A stretch of DNA of 23,411 nt from DASPLX01 sp035627375 (GCA_035627375.1 DASPLX010000032.1:1-23411), one strand, 5' to 3'; positions 6,909 through 15,989 are shown, counted from the stretch's first letter. Numbers and translations: made by a program. The notes: generated by a model not told the origin, from the letters alone.

Positions 6909-9284
6909 ATGACCGTTCGGATCGTTTCCCAGCCATGGGCGTCGCATTTCATGTCCGGCGTCGTTTTCCTGTTGCCGGCGCTGGCCTTGACGGCGCGCGC
7001 GTCGGTCGGCGCGATCGAGCTGCTCGTGCTGCTGGCCGCTTTGTATTGCGCCAAGCCGCTGTGGCGGGAACGGCATGCCTTGTTCGGGCCGGCGCGGCTG
7101 ATCGGCATCGCATTCGCCGTCAATCTCGCCGCCGCCGCGTTTTCTCTCGCCTGGTCCGGATTCGAGCCCAGCTTTCTCGAGAACCCGAGCAAGCAATTGC
7201 TGGCTGTCGCCGCCATCGGCTTGATCGCGGCGGCGCGGCCGCGCGCCGATTGGTTCTGGCACGGCGTCTTCGCTGGCGCCGCCGGCGCGGCGATATTCGC
7301 CGCCTATCAGCGCTTCGGACTCGGGATGCCTCGGGCCGAGGGCTTCCACATGCCGATCATGTTCGGCGATATCGCATTGGTGCTCGGCCTGATGGCGCTG
7401 GCGTCGATCGAACGCTTCGTCGGGACGCGCCTGGCGATGTTGCCCTATCTCGCATTCCTCGCCGGCGCCGCGGCCTCGGTGCTGTCCGGCTCGCGCGGCG
7501 GCTGGATCGCCCTGCTGTTTTCCTTCGTGCCGCTGTATTCCTACGGCCGGCCGGCGATGAAGCGGCGCATCGCGGTCCTGGTCGCCGTCAGCGCAGTGTT
7601 GTTCGCTGCCGGATATTTCATCCCCGAGACCAATATCCGCCAGCGCGTCGCCGAGGCCGCCAACGATATTTCGCTCTATCGCGAGAGCGGCCATGCCAAC
7701 AGCCCGGTCGGTTCGCGCTTCGAGATGTGGCAAGCCGCGTGGACCATGTTCTCCGAGCATCCGCTCCTCGGCGTCGGCCGCGCCAATTTTCACGAGGCCC
7801 TGAATCAATTGATCGCGCGCGGCGAAACCAGCCCGGCGGTCGGCATCTACCATCATGCCCACAATGAGATGCTGAACGCGTTGGCGACCCAGGGCCTGCT
7901 CGGCGGCTTTGCGCTGTTGTTCATCTATGCCGCGCCGCTCGCCTTTTTCATCCGCTGCCTGCGCCGCGACGATACCGCCAAGCCGTTCGCGCTGGCCGGG
8001 TTGCTGCTGGTGCTGTCGTTCATCGATTTCGGCCTGAGCCAGGTGCTGTTCGCCCATCACCTGGGCACCGCCTTCTACGCCTTGTCGGTATGTTTCCTGG
8101 CCGGCCTGTGCGTCATGCTGGAACAGGGGCAGGCCGAGGCGGCGCGCCGGCCGTCGCTGTTCCAGCGCTGGATCCGCGACGTCGTCGAGCCGCCGTTCGC
8201 GCAAGACGCCGCGGTCGACCACGGGCCGATCGCGGGCAAGAGCAATCTCAGCCTGCTGTGGCGCAAGCTGCGGCCGGCGCTGGCTTTGCGGCGCTACGGC
8301 CAGGCGCGGCTGCGGCGCGCCTCGATCGACCGCGCCGCCAAGCGCATCCTGTGGATCTACAAGGGCGCGCCGCAGGTCGGCGATTCCCTCATGGATTTGA
8401 GCAGCCGCGTCTTGCTGCGCGATTCCGGCATCCTGCAGGCGGGCGCCGAATTCGATCTCTATACGGATCCGCACTTGCATCGCCTATATGAAGCGGACGA
8501 TGTGTTCGCGCGCGTGTTTTCCGATCCTGCGGAGATCGGACAGCGCTCCTACGATCTCGTGATCCTGGATTCCTACAAGTGGCGTTGCCTGGAAGCCAAG
8601 ATCGAATACTGCCGGCATGTTCCGTTCGTGACGATGCGCGGCTATTTTTCCGGGCCGGAATTCAATCGCACCTTGTTCAGCTTCTATCGCATGCAGCAAT
8701 TGCTGGGGCTCGACATCGCCGAAGGCGCCACGCGGCGCACGGCGCTGCCGCACATGGCCGGCGCGCCGGAAGACCGCGCGCTCGCCGCGCGGCTGGCGAT
8801 TCCGCAAGGAGCGGTCGCCTTCGCCATCGGCGGCGCTTGCGAGGAACGGACTTATCGGCATTGGGAGCGGGTGATTCGCGCGGTGGCGCGGGACGGCCGC
8901 CTGCCGGCCGTCGTCCTGCTCGGTTCGGGCAATGCCGTCGCGATGCGCGATGCGATCATGGAAACCGCCGCGGGCGGCGGAACGAATATCGTCGATTGCG
9001 TCGACCGCTACAGCCTGGCGCAGACTTTCGAAATCATGAAACGCTGCCGCCTGGTCGTGTCGGCGGATGGAGGCCTGCTGCATGTCGCGCACGCGGCCGG
9101 CCTGCCGACGGTTGCCTTGTTCGATCGCCTGATCCATCCCGGGCTGCGCCTTACGGCGGCCAATCGGACGGTAGCGGTCCAGTCGGCCGGAGTCATCAGC
9201 GACATTCCGGAAGCGGAAGTGACGGCCGCCGTCGAGGAGGCGTTGCGCCTGTATGCCGAGCGCGAGGCGGAAGTGGGGAAATGA
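6909..9284 (+). CDS. Fusion of O-antigen-ligase-like (Wzy_C) membrane domain with a GT9 glycosyltransferase domain
   Basis: A single uninterrupted frame of 791 residues. Residues 1-405 are polytopic (about ten to twelve hydrophobic segments) with the Wzy_C marks: S193-G-S-R196-G-G-W, then a large loop with G-V-G-R-A-N-F and H315-H-A-H318-N-E-M-L-N-A-L-A-T-Q-G-L-L-G. After a basic linker (about 406-475) a soluble GT-B domain begins with L-W-I-Y-K-G-A-P-Q-V-G-D-S-L-M (481-495). It ends with V-S-A-D720-G-G-L-L-H725-V-A-H-A-A-G-L-P-T-V-A-L-F-D, the donor-site motif of heptosyltransferases (GT9). Ligases of the WaaL type act in the periplasm and GT9 enzymes in the cytoplasm, so one polypeptide would bear activities on both sides of the membrane. 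Inference: LPS core/O-antigen assembly. ATG 6909 is preferred; no strong ribosome binding site exists, and Met at 6951 (in frame) or 6849 are alternatives. The open frame extends far upstream but that part overlaps the NTF2-like gene antisense and is not protein-like. Confidence 0.88.
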   Translation: MTVRIVSQPWASHFMSGVVFLLPALALTARASVGAIELLVLLAALYCAKPLWRERHALFGPARLIGIAFAVNLAAAAFSLAWSGFEPSFLENPSKQLLAVAAIGLIAAARPRADWFWHGVFAGAAGAAIFAAYQRFGLGMPRAEGFHMPIMFGDIALVLGLMALASIERFVGTRLAMLPYLAFLAGAAASVLSGSRGGWIALLFSFVPLYSYGRPAMKRRIAVLVAVSAVLFAAGYFIPETNIRQRVAEAANDISLYRESGHANSPVGSRFEMWQAAWTMFSEHPLLGVGRANFHEALNQLIARGETSPAVGIYHHAHNEMLNALATQGLLGGFALLFIYAAPLAFFIRCLRRDDTAKPFALAGLLLVLSFIDFGLSQVLFAHHLGTAFYALSVCFLAGLCVMLEQGQAEAARRPSLFQRWIRDVVEPPFAQDAAVDHGPIAGKSNLSLLWRKLRPALALRRYGQARLRRASIDRAAKRILWIYKGAPQVGDSLMDLSSRVLLRDSGILQAGAEFDLYTDPHLHRLYEADDVFARVFSDPAEIGQRSYDLVILDSYKWRCLEAKIEYCRHVPFVTMRGYFSGPEFNRTLFSFYRMQQLLGLDIAEGATRRTALPHMAGAPEDRALAARLAIPQGAVAFAIGGACEERTYRHWERVIRAVARDGRLPAVVLLGSGNAVAMRDAIMETAAGGGTNIVDCVDRYSLAQTFEIMKRCRLVVSADGGLLHVAHAAGLPTVALFDRLIHPGLRLTAANRTVAVQSAGVISDIPEAEVTAAVEEALRLYAEREAEVGK

Positions 9285-9352
9285 CGCTGCCCGGCGGACG
9301 CGGGCAACGGCGGGATGTCGTTCAATGCGTGCGCAATGCGCGCGCGGCGCGC

Positions 9353-9556
9353 TCAGTGCGCCTTGACCGTGGCGCCCGGCTTGAGCTTGTAGACCGTGCT
9401 GCAATACGGGCACTTCGCTTCGCCGTTGGCGGCGATGTCGAGGAATACGCGCGGATGCGACGACCAGATCGGCATGGCGGGATTCGGGCAGTAGGCCGGC
9501 AAGTCCTTGCCGTCGAGTTCCACGGCGCCGGTCGTCGATTGCTTCACTTCACTCAT
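9353..9556 (-). CDS. Small CHCC-type zinc-finger protein (zf-CHCC, NDUFS6-like)
   Basis: A 67-residue protein with C23-x10-H34, then C49-P-Y-C52, the spacing of the zf-CHCC family that includes mitochondrial complex I subunit NDUFS6. The bacterial relatives are uncharacterised. The start is placed at ATG 9556: GGAG lies 6 bases before it, while the longer frame would begin at a TTG that contains part of that binding site. It lies 26 bases after ilvE on the same strand. The pairing of ilvE with this small gene is common in betaproteobacteria, usually followed by a heptosyltransferase gene. Here a GT9 domain is present but converges from the other strand. Confidence 0.9.
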   Translation of the reverse strand: MSEVKQSTTGAVELDGKDLPAYCPNPAMPIWSSHPRVFLDIAANGEAKCPYCSTVYKLKPGATVKAH

Positions 9557-9582
9557 CTGTTTCTCCAAATTTCAAAACCAAG

Positions 9583-10503
9583 TTAAACCAGGGTCAGCCA
9601 ATGCTGGTATTGCGGCGCCTTGCCCGCGACCACGTCGAAGAACAGCGTCTGCAGTTTTTCGGTGATCGGGCCGCGGCGGCCTTCGCCGATCTGGCGGTTG
9701 TCGAGCTCGCGGATCGGCGTGATCTCGGCGGCGGTGCCGGTGAAGAAGGCCTCGTCGCAGCAATACATCTCGTCGCGCGTGATGCGTTTTTCGATGACCG
9801 GGATGCCGAGGTCGCGCGCCATCGTCAGCACCGCGTCGCGCGTGATGCCGTCCAGGCAAGAGGCGAGGTCGGGGGTGTAGATCTTGCCGTTCTTGATGAT
9901 GAACACGTTCTCGCCCGAGCCTTCCGACACATAGCCCTCGGTGTCGAGCAGCAGCGCCTCGTCGTAGCCGTCGGCCAGCGCTTCCTGGTTCGCCAGGATC
10001 GAATTGATGTAATAGCCGCACGCCTTGGCGCGCACCAGCGACACGTTGACGTGGTGGCGCGTGTAGGAAGAGGTCTTGACGCGGATGCCTTTCGCGAGGC
10101 CTTCCTCGCCGAGATAGGCGCCCCACGGCCAGGCCGCGATCGCGACATGGATCGTATTGCCCTTGGCCGCGATGCCGAGCTTCTCGGAGCCGATCCAGAC
10201 CAGCGGCCGCAGGTAGCAGGACTCGAGCCGGTTCTCGCGCACCACCTGGCGCTGCGCTTCCATGATCGTCTCGAACTCGAACGGAATCTTCATCTGGAAG
10301 ATCTTGGCCGAGTTGTACAGGCGCTGGGTATGTTCCTTGAGGCGGAAGATCGCCGTGCCCTTGTCGGTCTTGTAGGCGCGCACGCCCTCGAACACGCCCA
10401 TGCCGTAGTGCAGCGTATGCGTCAGCACATGGATCTTGGCTTCGCGCCAATCGATCAATTCACCGTCTTTCCAGATTTTTCCGTCGCGGTCGGCCAGGGA
10501 CAT
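9583..10503 (-). CDS. ilvE: Branched-chain amino acid aminotransferase IlvE
   Basis: PLP-dependent class IV aminotransferase making the final step to leucine, isoleucine and valine from their 2-oxo acids with glutamate. 306 residues, the usual length. Visible motifs: H-Y-G-M-G-V-F-E-G-V-R-A-Y (32-44), Y-L-R-P-L (97-101), the PLP lysine K160 in R-A-K-A-C-G-Y-Y, E194-G-S-G-E-N-V-F (residues 194-201) and F-F-T-G-T-A-A-E-I-T-P near 255-265. The start at ATG 10503 has GGAG 8 bases before it and matches the conserved N-terminus; a longer frame upstream runs into the promoter region. Co-transcribed with the zinc-finger gene and divergent from azlCD. Confidence 0.97.
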   Translation of the reverse strand: MSLADRDGKIWKDGELIDWREAKIHVLTHTLHYGMGVFEGVRAYKTDKGTAIFRLKEHTQRLYNSAKIFQMKIPFEFETIMEAQRQVVRENRLESCYLRPLVWIGSEKLGIAAKGNTIHVAIAAWPWGAYLGEEGLAKGIRVKTSSYTRHHVNVSLVRAKACGYYINSILANQEALADGYDEALLLDTEGYVSEGSGENVFIIKNGKIYTPDLASCLDGITRDAVLTMARDLGIPVIEKRITRDEMYCCDEAFFTGTAAEITPIRELDNRQIGEGRRGPITEKLQTLFFDVVAGKAPQYQHWLTLV

Positions 10504-10534
10504 GGCGAAATCTCCAAATGGATCAAAGAAAAGG

Positions 10535-10540
10535 ATTTTA
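10535..10540 (-). promoter_or_regulatory. Candidate -10 element for ilvE
   Basis: The minus strand has GGCTAAAATCC, a TAAAAT hexamer 31 bases before the ilvE start. The -35 position 17 bases upstream reads TATCGG, a poor match, so the assignment is tentative. The same GC-rich-TAAAAT pattern recurs before pgk. Confidence 0.38.
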
Positions 10541-10667
10541 GCCGATGCCGGCAAGCTCCGATATTGATCTGTAGAATGGCTTTTCCGACTCGCGTCCCAT
10601 GCCGCCGCCGTTGTCGTTTCGACCACTGCGCCGGGCTTCTTCTTCCCTCGAGCAGCAAGGCATTCGA

Positions 10668-11432
10668 ATGAGCAGCGCCGACTCCATGACCGACTCCGCA
10701 GCGGGGTCATCGCGCCCCGGAATCTCCGAGCGACACGCCTTCCGCGAAGGCATGAAGATCGCCGCGCCGACCTTGCCCGGCATCTTCGCCTGGGGCATGG
10801 TCACCGGCATGGCGATGGTCAAGTCGGGGCTCACGATCTGGCAGGCGCTCGGCATGACCTTCATCGTGTTCGCCGGCTCGGCGCAGTTGGCGTCGCTGCC
10901 GCTGATCGCCGCCGACGCCTCGATCTGGGTGGTCTTCCTTACCGCGCTCGTGGTGAACCTGCGCTTCGTGATCTTCGCCGCCGCCATCGGCCCGCATTTC
11001 GCGCATCTGCCATGGTACAAGCGGCTCTGGTACGGCTACTTCAACGCCGATATCACGATCGGCTTGTTCCCGCGGCGTTTCCCGGCCGAGACGCTGGACA
11101 AGCCGGAGGGCAAGGTCGGCTTCTTCACCGGCATCGGCTATCCGAACTGGTGTGCCTGGCAGGGCGGCTCGGTGGCCGGCATCCTGCTCGCGAGCCAGAT
11201 TCCGCAAAGCTGGGGCATCGGGTATGCCGGCACGCTGGCGTTGTTGTGCATCACGATTCCGCTTGTCATCAACAAGGCGGCGCTGGCCGGCGTGGTGGTG
11301 GCGAGCGCGGTGGCGGTCGCGGCGGCCGGCCTGCCGTATCGCCTCGGCCTGTTGCTGGCCGTGATCGTCGGCATGGCCGCGGCGATGGCGGTGGACATGA
11401 TCATCGACCGTACGGGGAGGGAATCCGCATGA
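10668..11432 (+). CDS. azlC: Branched-chain amino acid exporter large subunit AzlC
   Basis: Large subunit of the AzlCD (BrnFE-type) inner-membrane exporter of branched-chain amino acids. 254 residues from the chosen ATG with a short polar N-terminus and about seven to eight hydrophobic segments. Family blocks visible include F-R-E-G-M-K-I-A-A-P-T-L-P-G near residue 25-38, F-A-G-S-A-Q-L-A-S-L-P-L-I, and V-V-N-L-R-F-V-I-F-A-A-A-I-G-P-H near 85-100. ATG 10668 is preferred (AAGG 7 bases upstream); ATG 10686 is an alternative. It overlaps azlD by ATGA and is divergent from ilvE, linking synthesis and export of the same amino acids. Confidence 0.93.
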   Translation: MSSADSMTDSAAGSSRPGISERHAFREGMKIAAPTLPGIFAWGMVTGMAMVKSGLTIWQALGMTFIVFAGSAQLASLPLIAADASIWVVFLTALVVNLRFVIFAAAIGPHFAHLPWYKRLWYGYFNADITIGLFPRRFPAETLDKPEGKVGFFTGIGYPNWCAWQGGSVAGILLASQIPQSWGIGYAGTLALLCITIPLVINKAALAGVVVASAVAVAAAGLPYRLGLLLAVIVGMAAAMAVDMIIDRTGRESA

Positions 11433-11752
11433 GCGCGCTCGAAGTCTGGTTGACCATCGGCTTGATGACCCTGGCGACGTTGATCACGCGCACTTCGCTC
11501 TTCCTGCTCGGCGGCGCGGTCAGGCTGCCGCCGCGCGTGCAGCATGCCTTGCGTTACGCGCCGGCGGCTGCCCTGGCCGCGATCGTCGTGCCCGACCTGG
11601 TGCTCACCGGCGGCGCGCTCGATGTCAGCCTCGCCAATCCCAAGCTGCTGGCCGGGATCGGTGCTGCCGTGTTCTTTCTTGCAACAAAACGCCTGCTCAG
11701 CACGATCGTGCTGGGAATGGCGTTGTTCACGGCTTTGCGGGTGATGTTGTAG
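11429..11752 (+). CDS. azlD: Branched-chain amino acid exporter small subunit AzlD
   Basis: Small partner of AzlC, 107 residues with three or four hydrophobic segments and the AzlD pattern: T-L-I-T-R-T-S-L-F-L-L near residues 17-27, L-P-P-R-V-Q-H-A-L-R-Y-A-P-A-A-A-L-A-A-I near 32-51, and a C-terminal K-R-L-L-S-T-I-V-L-G-M helix. Its ATG overlaps the azlC stop codon as ATGA and has GGGGAGGG about 8 bases ahead, so the pair is translationally coupled. A short perfect palindrome CAAAAAC-G-GTTTTTG (11766-11780) and then the long inverted repeat follow the stop codon. Confidence 0.93.
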   Translation: MSALEVWLTIGLMTLATLITRTSLFLLGGAVRLPPRVQHALRYAPAAALAAIVVPDLVLTGGALDVSLANPKLLAGIGAAVFFLATKRLLSTIVLGMALFTALRVML

Positions 11753-11783
11753 GAAGTGAATCAAGCAAAAACGGTTTTTGGGC

Positions 11784-11947
11784 GGGAGCCTGTCGGACTT
11801 GAAGAGTCGAAGCGAAAACTCGGCTGAGCAAGTACAGATTTTTCCGAATTTTTGTATCGATAGCCGAGCCTATCGATACAAAAATTCGGGGAAATATGGA
11901 CTGCTCAGACGAGTTTGCAGCCGACTCCTTTAAGTTCGACAGGCCCC
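11784..11947. repeat. 164-bp palindromic element (long imperfect inverted repeat), MITE-like
   Basis: Left arm 11784-11863 (80 nt) and right arm 11870-11947 (78 nt) are inverse complements over their whole length. The central 20 bp (CCGAATTTTTGTATCGATAG at 11844-11863 versus 11870-11889) are perfect around a 6-base loop CCGAGC. The outer about 60 bp match at roughly three quarters of positions, with a few single-base gaps. The termini read GGGAGCCTGTCGGACTTGAA and GGGGCCTGTCGAACTTAAAG inward. Each arm also holds a small nested GAGT...ACTC repeat. It is AT-richer than its neighbours and contains no gene. No clear target duplication is visible. It could be a miniature transposable element, a dispersed palindromic repeat, or a very large terminator for azlD. 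Confidence 0.9.
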
Positions 11948-11960
11948 ATATGCGCTGCGG

Positions 11961-11966
11961 TAAAAT
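11961..11966 (+). promoter_or_regulatory. Candidate -10 element for pgk
   Basis: CTGCGGTAAAATAGC gives a TAAAAT hexamer 36 bases before the pgk ATG. The best -35-like sequence, TTCGAC (11935-11940), lies 20 bases upstream, inside the right end of the palindromic element, so the spacing is long. If correct, the element contributes part of the pgk promoter. Confidence 0.4.
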
Positions 11967-12002
11967 AGCAGTCTTTCATCCACCCGCCTTCTTGTGCCGA
12001 CC

Positions 12003-13193
12003 ATGCAATTCAAACGCCTGAGCGACCTGATCGCCAATAATCAACTGCGCGGCAAGCGCGTCTTCATCCGCGCCGATCTCAACGTGCCGCAAGACGATGC
12101 CGGCAACATCACCGAAGACACGCGCATTCGCGCCTCGGTGCCGGCGATCCGGCAGGCGCTCGAGGCGGGCGCGGCGGTGATGGTGACCTCCCACCTCGGC
12201 CGCCCGACCGAAGGCGAATTCAAGCCCGAAGATTCGCTGGCGCCGATCGCCAAACGGTTGTCCGAGCTGCTCGGCCAGCCGGTCGAGTTGAAGCAGGACT
12301 GGGTCGACGGCGTCGCCGTCGTGCCGGGCCAGGTCGTCCTGCTCGAGAATTGCCGCGTCAACAAGGGCGAGAAGAAGAACAGCGACGAGCTCGCGCAAAA
12401 GATGGCCAAGCTGTGCGACATCTATGTCAACGATGCCTTCGGCACGGCGCATCGCGCGGAAGCCACCACGCACGGCATCGCGAAATTCGCGCCGGTTGCT
12501 TGCGCCGGCCCGCTGCTGGCGGCCGAACTCGATGCGCTCGGCAAGGCGCTCGGCCAGCCGGCCCGCCCGCTGGTCGCCATCGTGGCCGGCTCCAAGGTTT
12601 CCACCAAGCTCACCATCCTCAAGTCTCTGGCCGACAAGGTCGATAATCTGATCGTCGGCGGCGGCATCGCCAATACCTTCATGCTGGCGTCCGGCCTCAA
12701 GATCGGCAAGTCGCTGGCCGAGCCCGACCTGGTCGATGAAGCCAAGGCGATCATCGACCTGCTGGCCAAGCGCGGCGCCTCGGTGCCGATCCCGGCGGAC
12801 GTCGTGTGCGCCAAGGAATTCGCGCCGACCGCCGCGGCGACTGTCAAGGACGTGAAGGACGTGGCCGACGACGACATGGTTCTCGACATCGGCCCGAAGA
12901 CGGCAGCCCTGCTGGCGGAGCAACTGGCCAAGGCCGGCACCGTCGTCTGGAACGGCCCGGTCGGCGTGTTCGAATTCGACCAGTTCGGCGAAGGCACGAA
13001 GACGCTGGCGATGGCGATCGCGGATTCGAAAGCCTTCTCGATCGCCGGCGGCGGCGATACGCTGGCGGCCATCGCGAAGTACGGTATCGCCGACAAGGTC
13101 GGTTACATCTCCACCGGCGGCGGCGCCTTCCTGGAATTCCTGGAAGGCAAGGTCTTGCCGGCGGTCGAGATCCTGCAGCAGCGCGCCAACTAA
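12003..13193 (+). CDS. pgk: Phosphoglycerate kinase
   Basis: Reversible phosphotransfer between 1,3-bisphosphoglycerate and ADP in glycolysis and gluconeogenesis. 396 residues, the normal bacterial length. Substrate-site residues are visible in R-A-D25-L-N27-V-P, R41, H64-L-G-R67-P and E-N-C-R118. The K-V-S-T-K segment (198-202), G-G-G-I-A-N-T-F, W-N-G-P-V-G-V-F-E and G-G-G-D-T nucleotide-side motifs follow. The ATG at 12003 fits the conserved N-terminus; an in-frame GTG three codons earlier is possible, and neither has a clear ribosome binding site. First gene of a collinear run with pyk and fba. Confidence 0.98.
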   Translation: MQFKRLSDLIANNQLRGKRVFIRADLNVPQDDAGNITEDTRIRASVPAIRQALEAGAAVMVTSHLGRPTEGEFKPEDSLAPIAKRLSELLGQPVELKQDWVDGVAVVPGQVVLLENCRVNKGEKKNSDELAQKMAKLCDIYVNDAFGTAHRAEATTHGIAKFAPVACAGPLLAAELDALGKALGQPARPLVAIVAGSKVSTKLTILKSLADKVDNLIVGGGIANTFMLASGLKIGKSLAEPDLVDEAKAIIDLLAKRGASVPIPADVVCAKEFAPTAAATVKDVKDVADDDMVLDIGPKTAALLAEQLAKAGTVVWNGPVGVFEFDQFGEGTKTLAMAIADSKAFSIAGGGDTLAAIAKYGIADKVGYISTGGGAFLEFLEGKVLPAVEILQQRAN

Positions 13194-13204
13194 GAAATCC
13201 GGAC

Positions 13205-13267
13205 GGGACGATGCAGGCGGATTCGATGTCCAAGACAAGCCGGTGATTCGAATTCCGGCCTCGTCCC
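13205..13267 (+). other. Possible structured leader between pgk and pyk
   Basis: Within the 109-base gap, GGGACGA (13205-13211) is complementary to TCGTCCC (13261-13267). The enclosed part holds a second stem GCCGG/CCGGC (13239-13243 and 13255-13259). No T-tract follows, so it is not an obvious terminator. It may fold in the transcript reaching pyk; role unknown. Confidence 0.35.
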
Positions 13268-13302
13268 AGCGTTCAAGAACAACACCAGGAGACTTTCCAC
13301 AC

Positions 13303-14736
<1,434 letters not shown>

Positions 14737-14822
14737 AGCGATTTGCCCGGGCCAGCCGCCTCCTGAAGCGTGAACCGGGAGGGAGGAGCCGAAAAAGTTT
14801 TATTTTGTTTTGGAGAACCACC

Positions 14823-15887
14823 ATGCCTCTCGTCTCGATGCGCCAACTGCTGGACCACGCCGCCGAAAACGGCTACGGCTTGCCGGCATTCAACGTCAAC
14901 AACCTGGAACAGGTCGCCGCCATCATGATGGCGGCCGACGAAGTCAATTCGCCGGTCATCATGCAGGCATCGGCAGGCGCGCGCAAATACGCCGGCGAAG
15001 CCTTCCTGCGCCACCTGATCGAAGCCGCAGTGGAAGCCTACCCGCATATCCCGGTCGTCATGCACCAGGACCACGGCCAGTCGCCGGCGGTCTGCATGGC
15101 CGCGATCCGTTCCGGTTTCACCTCGGTGATGATGGACGGCTCGCTGCAGGAAGACGGCAAGACCGTCGCTTCCTATGAATACAACGTCGACGTTTCGAAG
15201 AAAGTGGTCGAGTTCGCGCACGCGATCGGCGTCACCGTCGAAGCCGAACTGGGCTGCCTCGGTTCGCTTGAAACCATGAAAGGCGACAAGGAAGACGGCC
15301 ACGGCGCAGAAGGCACGATGACGCGCGAGCAACTCCTGACCGACCCGGACCAGGCCGCCGACTTCGTCAAGCTGACCCAGTGCGACGCGCTGGCGATCGC
15401 GATCGGCACCTCGCACGGCGCCTACAAGTTCTCGCGCAAGCCGACCGGCGACATTCTCGCCATCGACCGCATCAAGGCAATCCACGCCCGCATTCCGAAC
15501 ACCCATCTCGTGATGCACGGTTCGTCCTCGGTGCCGCAGGAATTGCTGGCCGAGATCCGCGAATTCGGCGGCGACATGAAGGAAACCTATGGCGTGCCGG
15601 TGGAAGAGATCCAGGAAGGCATCAAGCACGGCGTGCGCAAGATCAACATCGACACCGATATCCGCCTTGCCATGACCGGCGCGGTCCGCCGCTTCCTGGC
15701 CGAGAACCCCTCCAAGTTCGATCCGCGCGAATACCTGAAGCCGGCGCGCGAAGCCGCCAAGCTGATCTGCAAGGCGCGTTTCCTGTCTTTCGGCTGCGAA
15801 GGCCAGGCCGGCAAGATCAAGGCGATTCCGCTCGAAAAGATGGCCGAGCGCTACAAAAAAGGCGAATTGGCGCAAATCGTGCAGTAA
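14823..15887 (+). CDS. fba: Class II fructose-bisphosphate aldolase
   Basis: Zn-dependent reversible cleavage of fructose 1,6-bisphosphate to dihydroxyacetone phosphate and glyceraldehyde 3-phosphate. 354 residues, of the class II subtype also found with Calvin-cycle genes (CbbA-like). Visible: A-F-N-V-N-N (22-27), catalytic D83 and metal ligand H84 in M-H-Q-D-H-G, M-D-G-S, E-A-E-L-G-C-L-G metal/phosphate loop near 140, a cation-binding S-H-G-A-Y-K segment near 200, M-H-G-S-S-S-V-P and N-I-D-T-D-I-R-L-A. ATG 14823 has GGAG 7 bases ahead. The 86-base gap after pyk has no clear terminator, so the two may be co-transcribed. Confidence 0.97.
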   Translation: MPLVSMRQLLDHAAENGYGLPAFNVNNLEQVAAIMMAADEVNSPVIMQASAGARKYAGEAFLRHLIEAAVEAYPHIPVVMHQDHGQSPAVCMAAIRSGFTSVMMDGSLQEDGKTVASYEYNVDVSKKVVEFAHAIGVTVEAELGCLGSLETMKGDKEDGHGAEGTMTREQLLTDPDQAADFVKLTQCDALAIAIGTSHGAYKFSRKPTGDILAIDRIKAIHARIPNTHLVMHGSSSVPQELLAEIREFGGDMKETYGVPVEEIQEGIKHGVRKINIDTDIRLAMTGAVRRFLAENPSKFDPREYLKPAREAAKLICKARFLSFGCEGQAGKIKAIPLEKMAERYKKGELAQIVQ

Positions 15888-15890
15888 AAT
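15885..15890 (+). promoter_or_regulatory. Candidate -10 element for purC overlapping the fba stop codon
   Basis: GCAGTAAAATG: the fba TAA stop codon is the first half of a TAAAAT hexamer. The sequence 17 bases upstream (GCGAAT) is a weak -35. If used, the purC leader would be about 90 nt and would contain the stem-loop at 15926-15977. Confidence 0.3.
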
Positions 15891-15925
15891 GTCGCTTTAA
15901 AAATAAGCTTTAGATTCAGGCTCTT

Positions 15926-15977
15926 AAGCTAAATCCAATCAGCCGGCGGGTGTTCATCGCACCCGCCGGTTTAGCTT
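15926..15977 (+). promoter_or_regulatory. Two-tier stem-loop directly before purC (leader structure or fba terminator)
   Basis: The inner stem CCGGCGGGTG/CACCCGCCGG (15943-15952 and 15960-15969, loop TTCATCG) is perfect. It sits inside an outer perfect 8-bp stem AAGCTAAA/TTTAGCTT (15926-15933 and 15970-15977), with a 9-base bulge on the left only. The right side runs on as TTCC, a poor T-tract, and purC starts 12 bases later. An upstream TTTAG (15909-15913) could compete for the CTAAA part of the outer stem. It may serve as the fba terminator, a purC attenuator, or both. Confidence 0.6.
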
Positions 15978-15989
15978 TTCCGAAAACCC

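Noticed and set aside
6903..8480. Long minus-strand frame of 525 codons opposite the ligase-GT9 gene
   Set aside because: Gln/Arg/Ala/Gly-rich sequence typical of the antisense frame of a high-GC gene; no motifs, and the plus-strand product is clearly recognisable.
9285..9352. Terminator between the ligase-GT9 gene and the zinc-finger gene
   Set aside because: GC-rich, partly self-complementary runs (GCGCGCGGCGCGC) exist but no T-tract on either strand; not convincing as an intrinsic terminator.
10504..10710. N-terminal extension of IlvE by 69 codons
   Set aside because: It covers the promoter region, is not conserved in sequence character, and ATG 10503 has a proper binding site and the family N-terminus.
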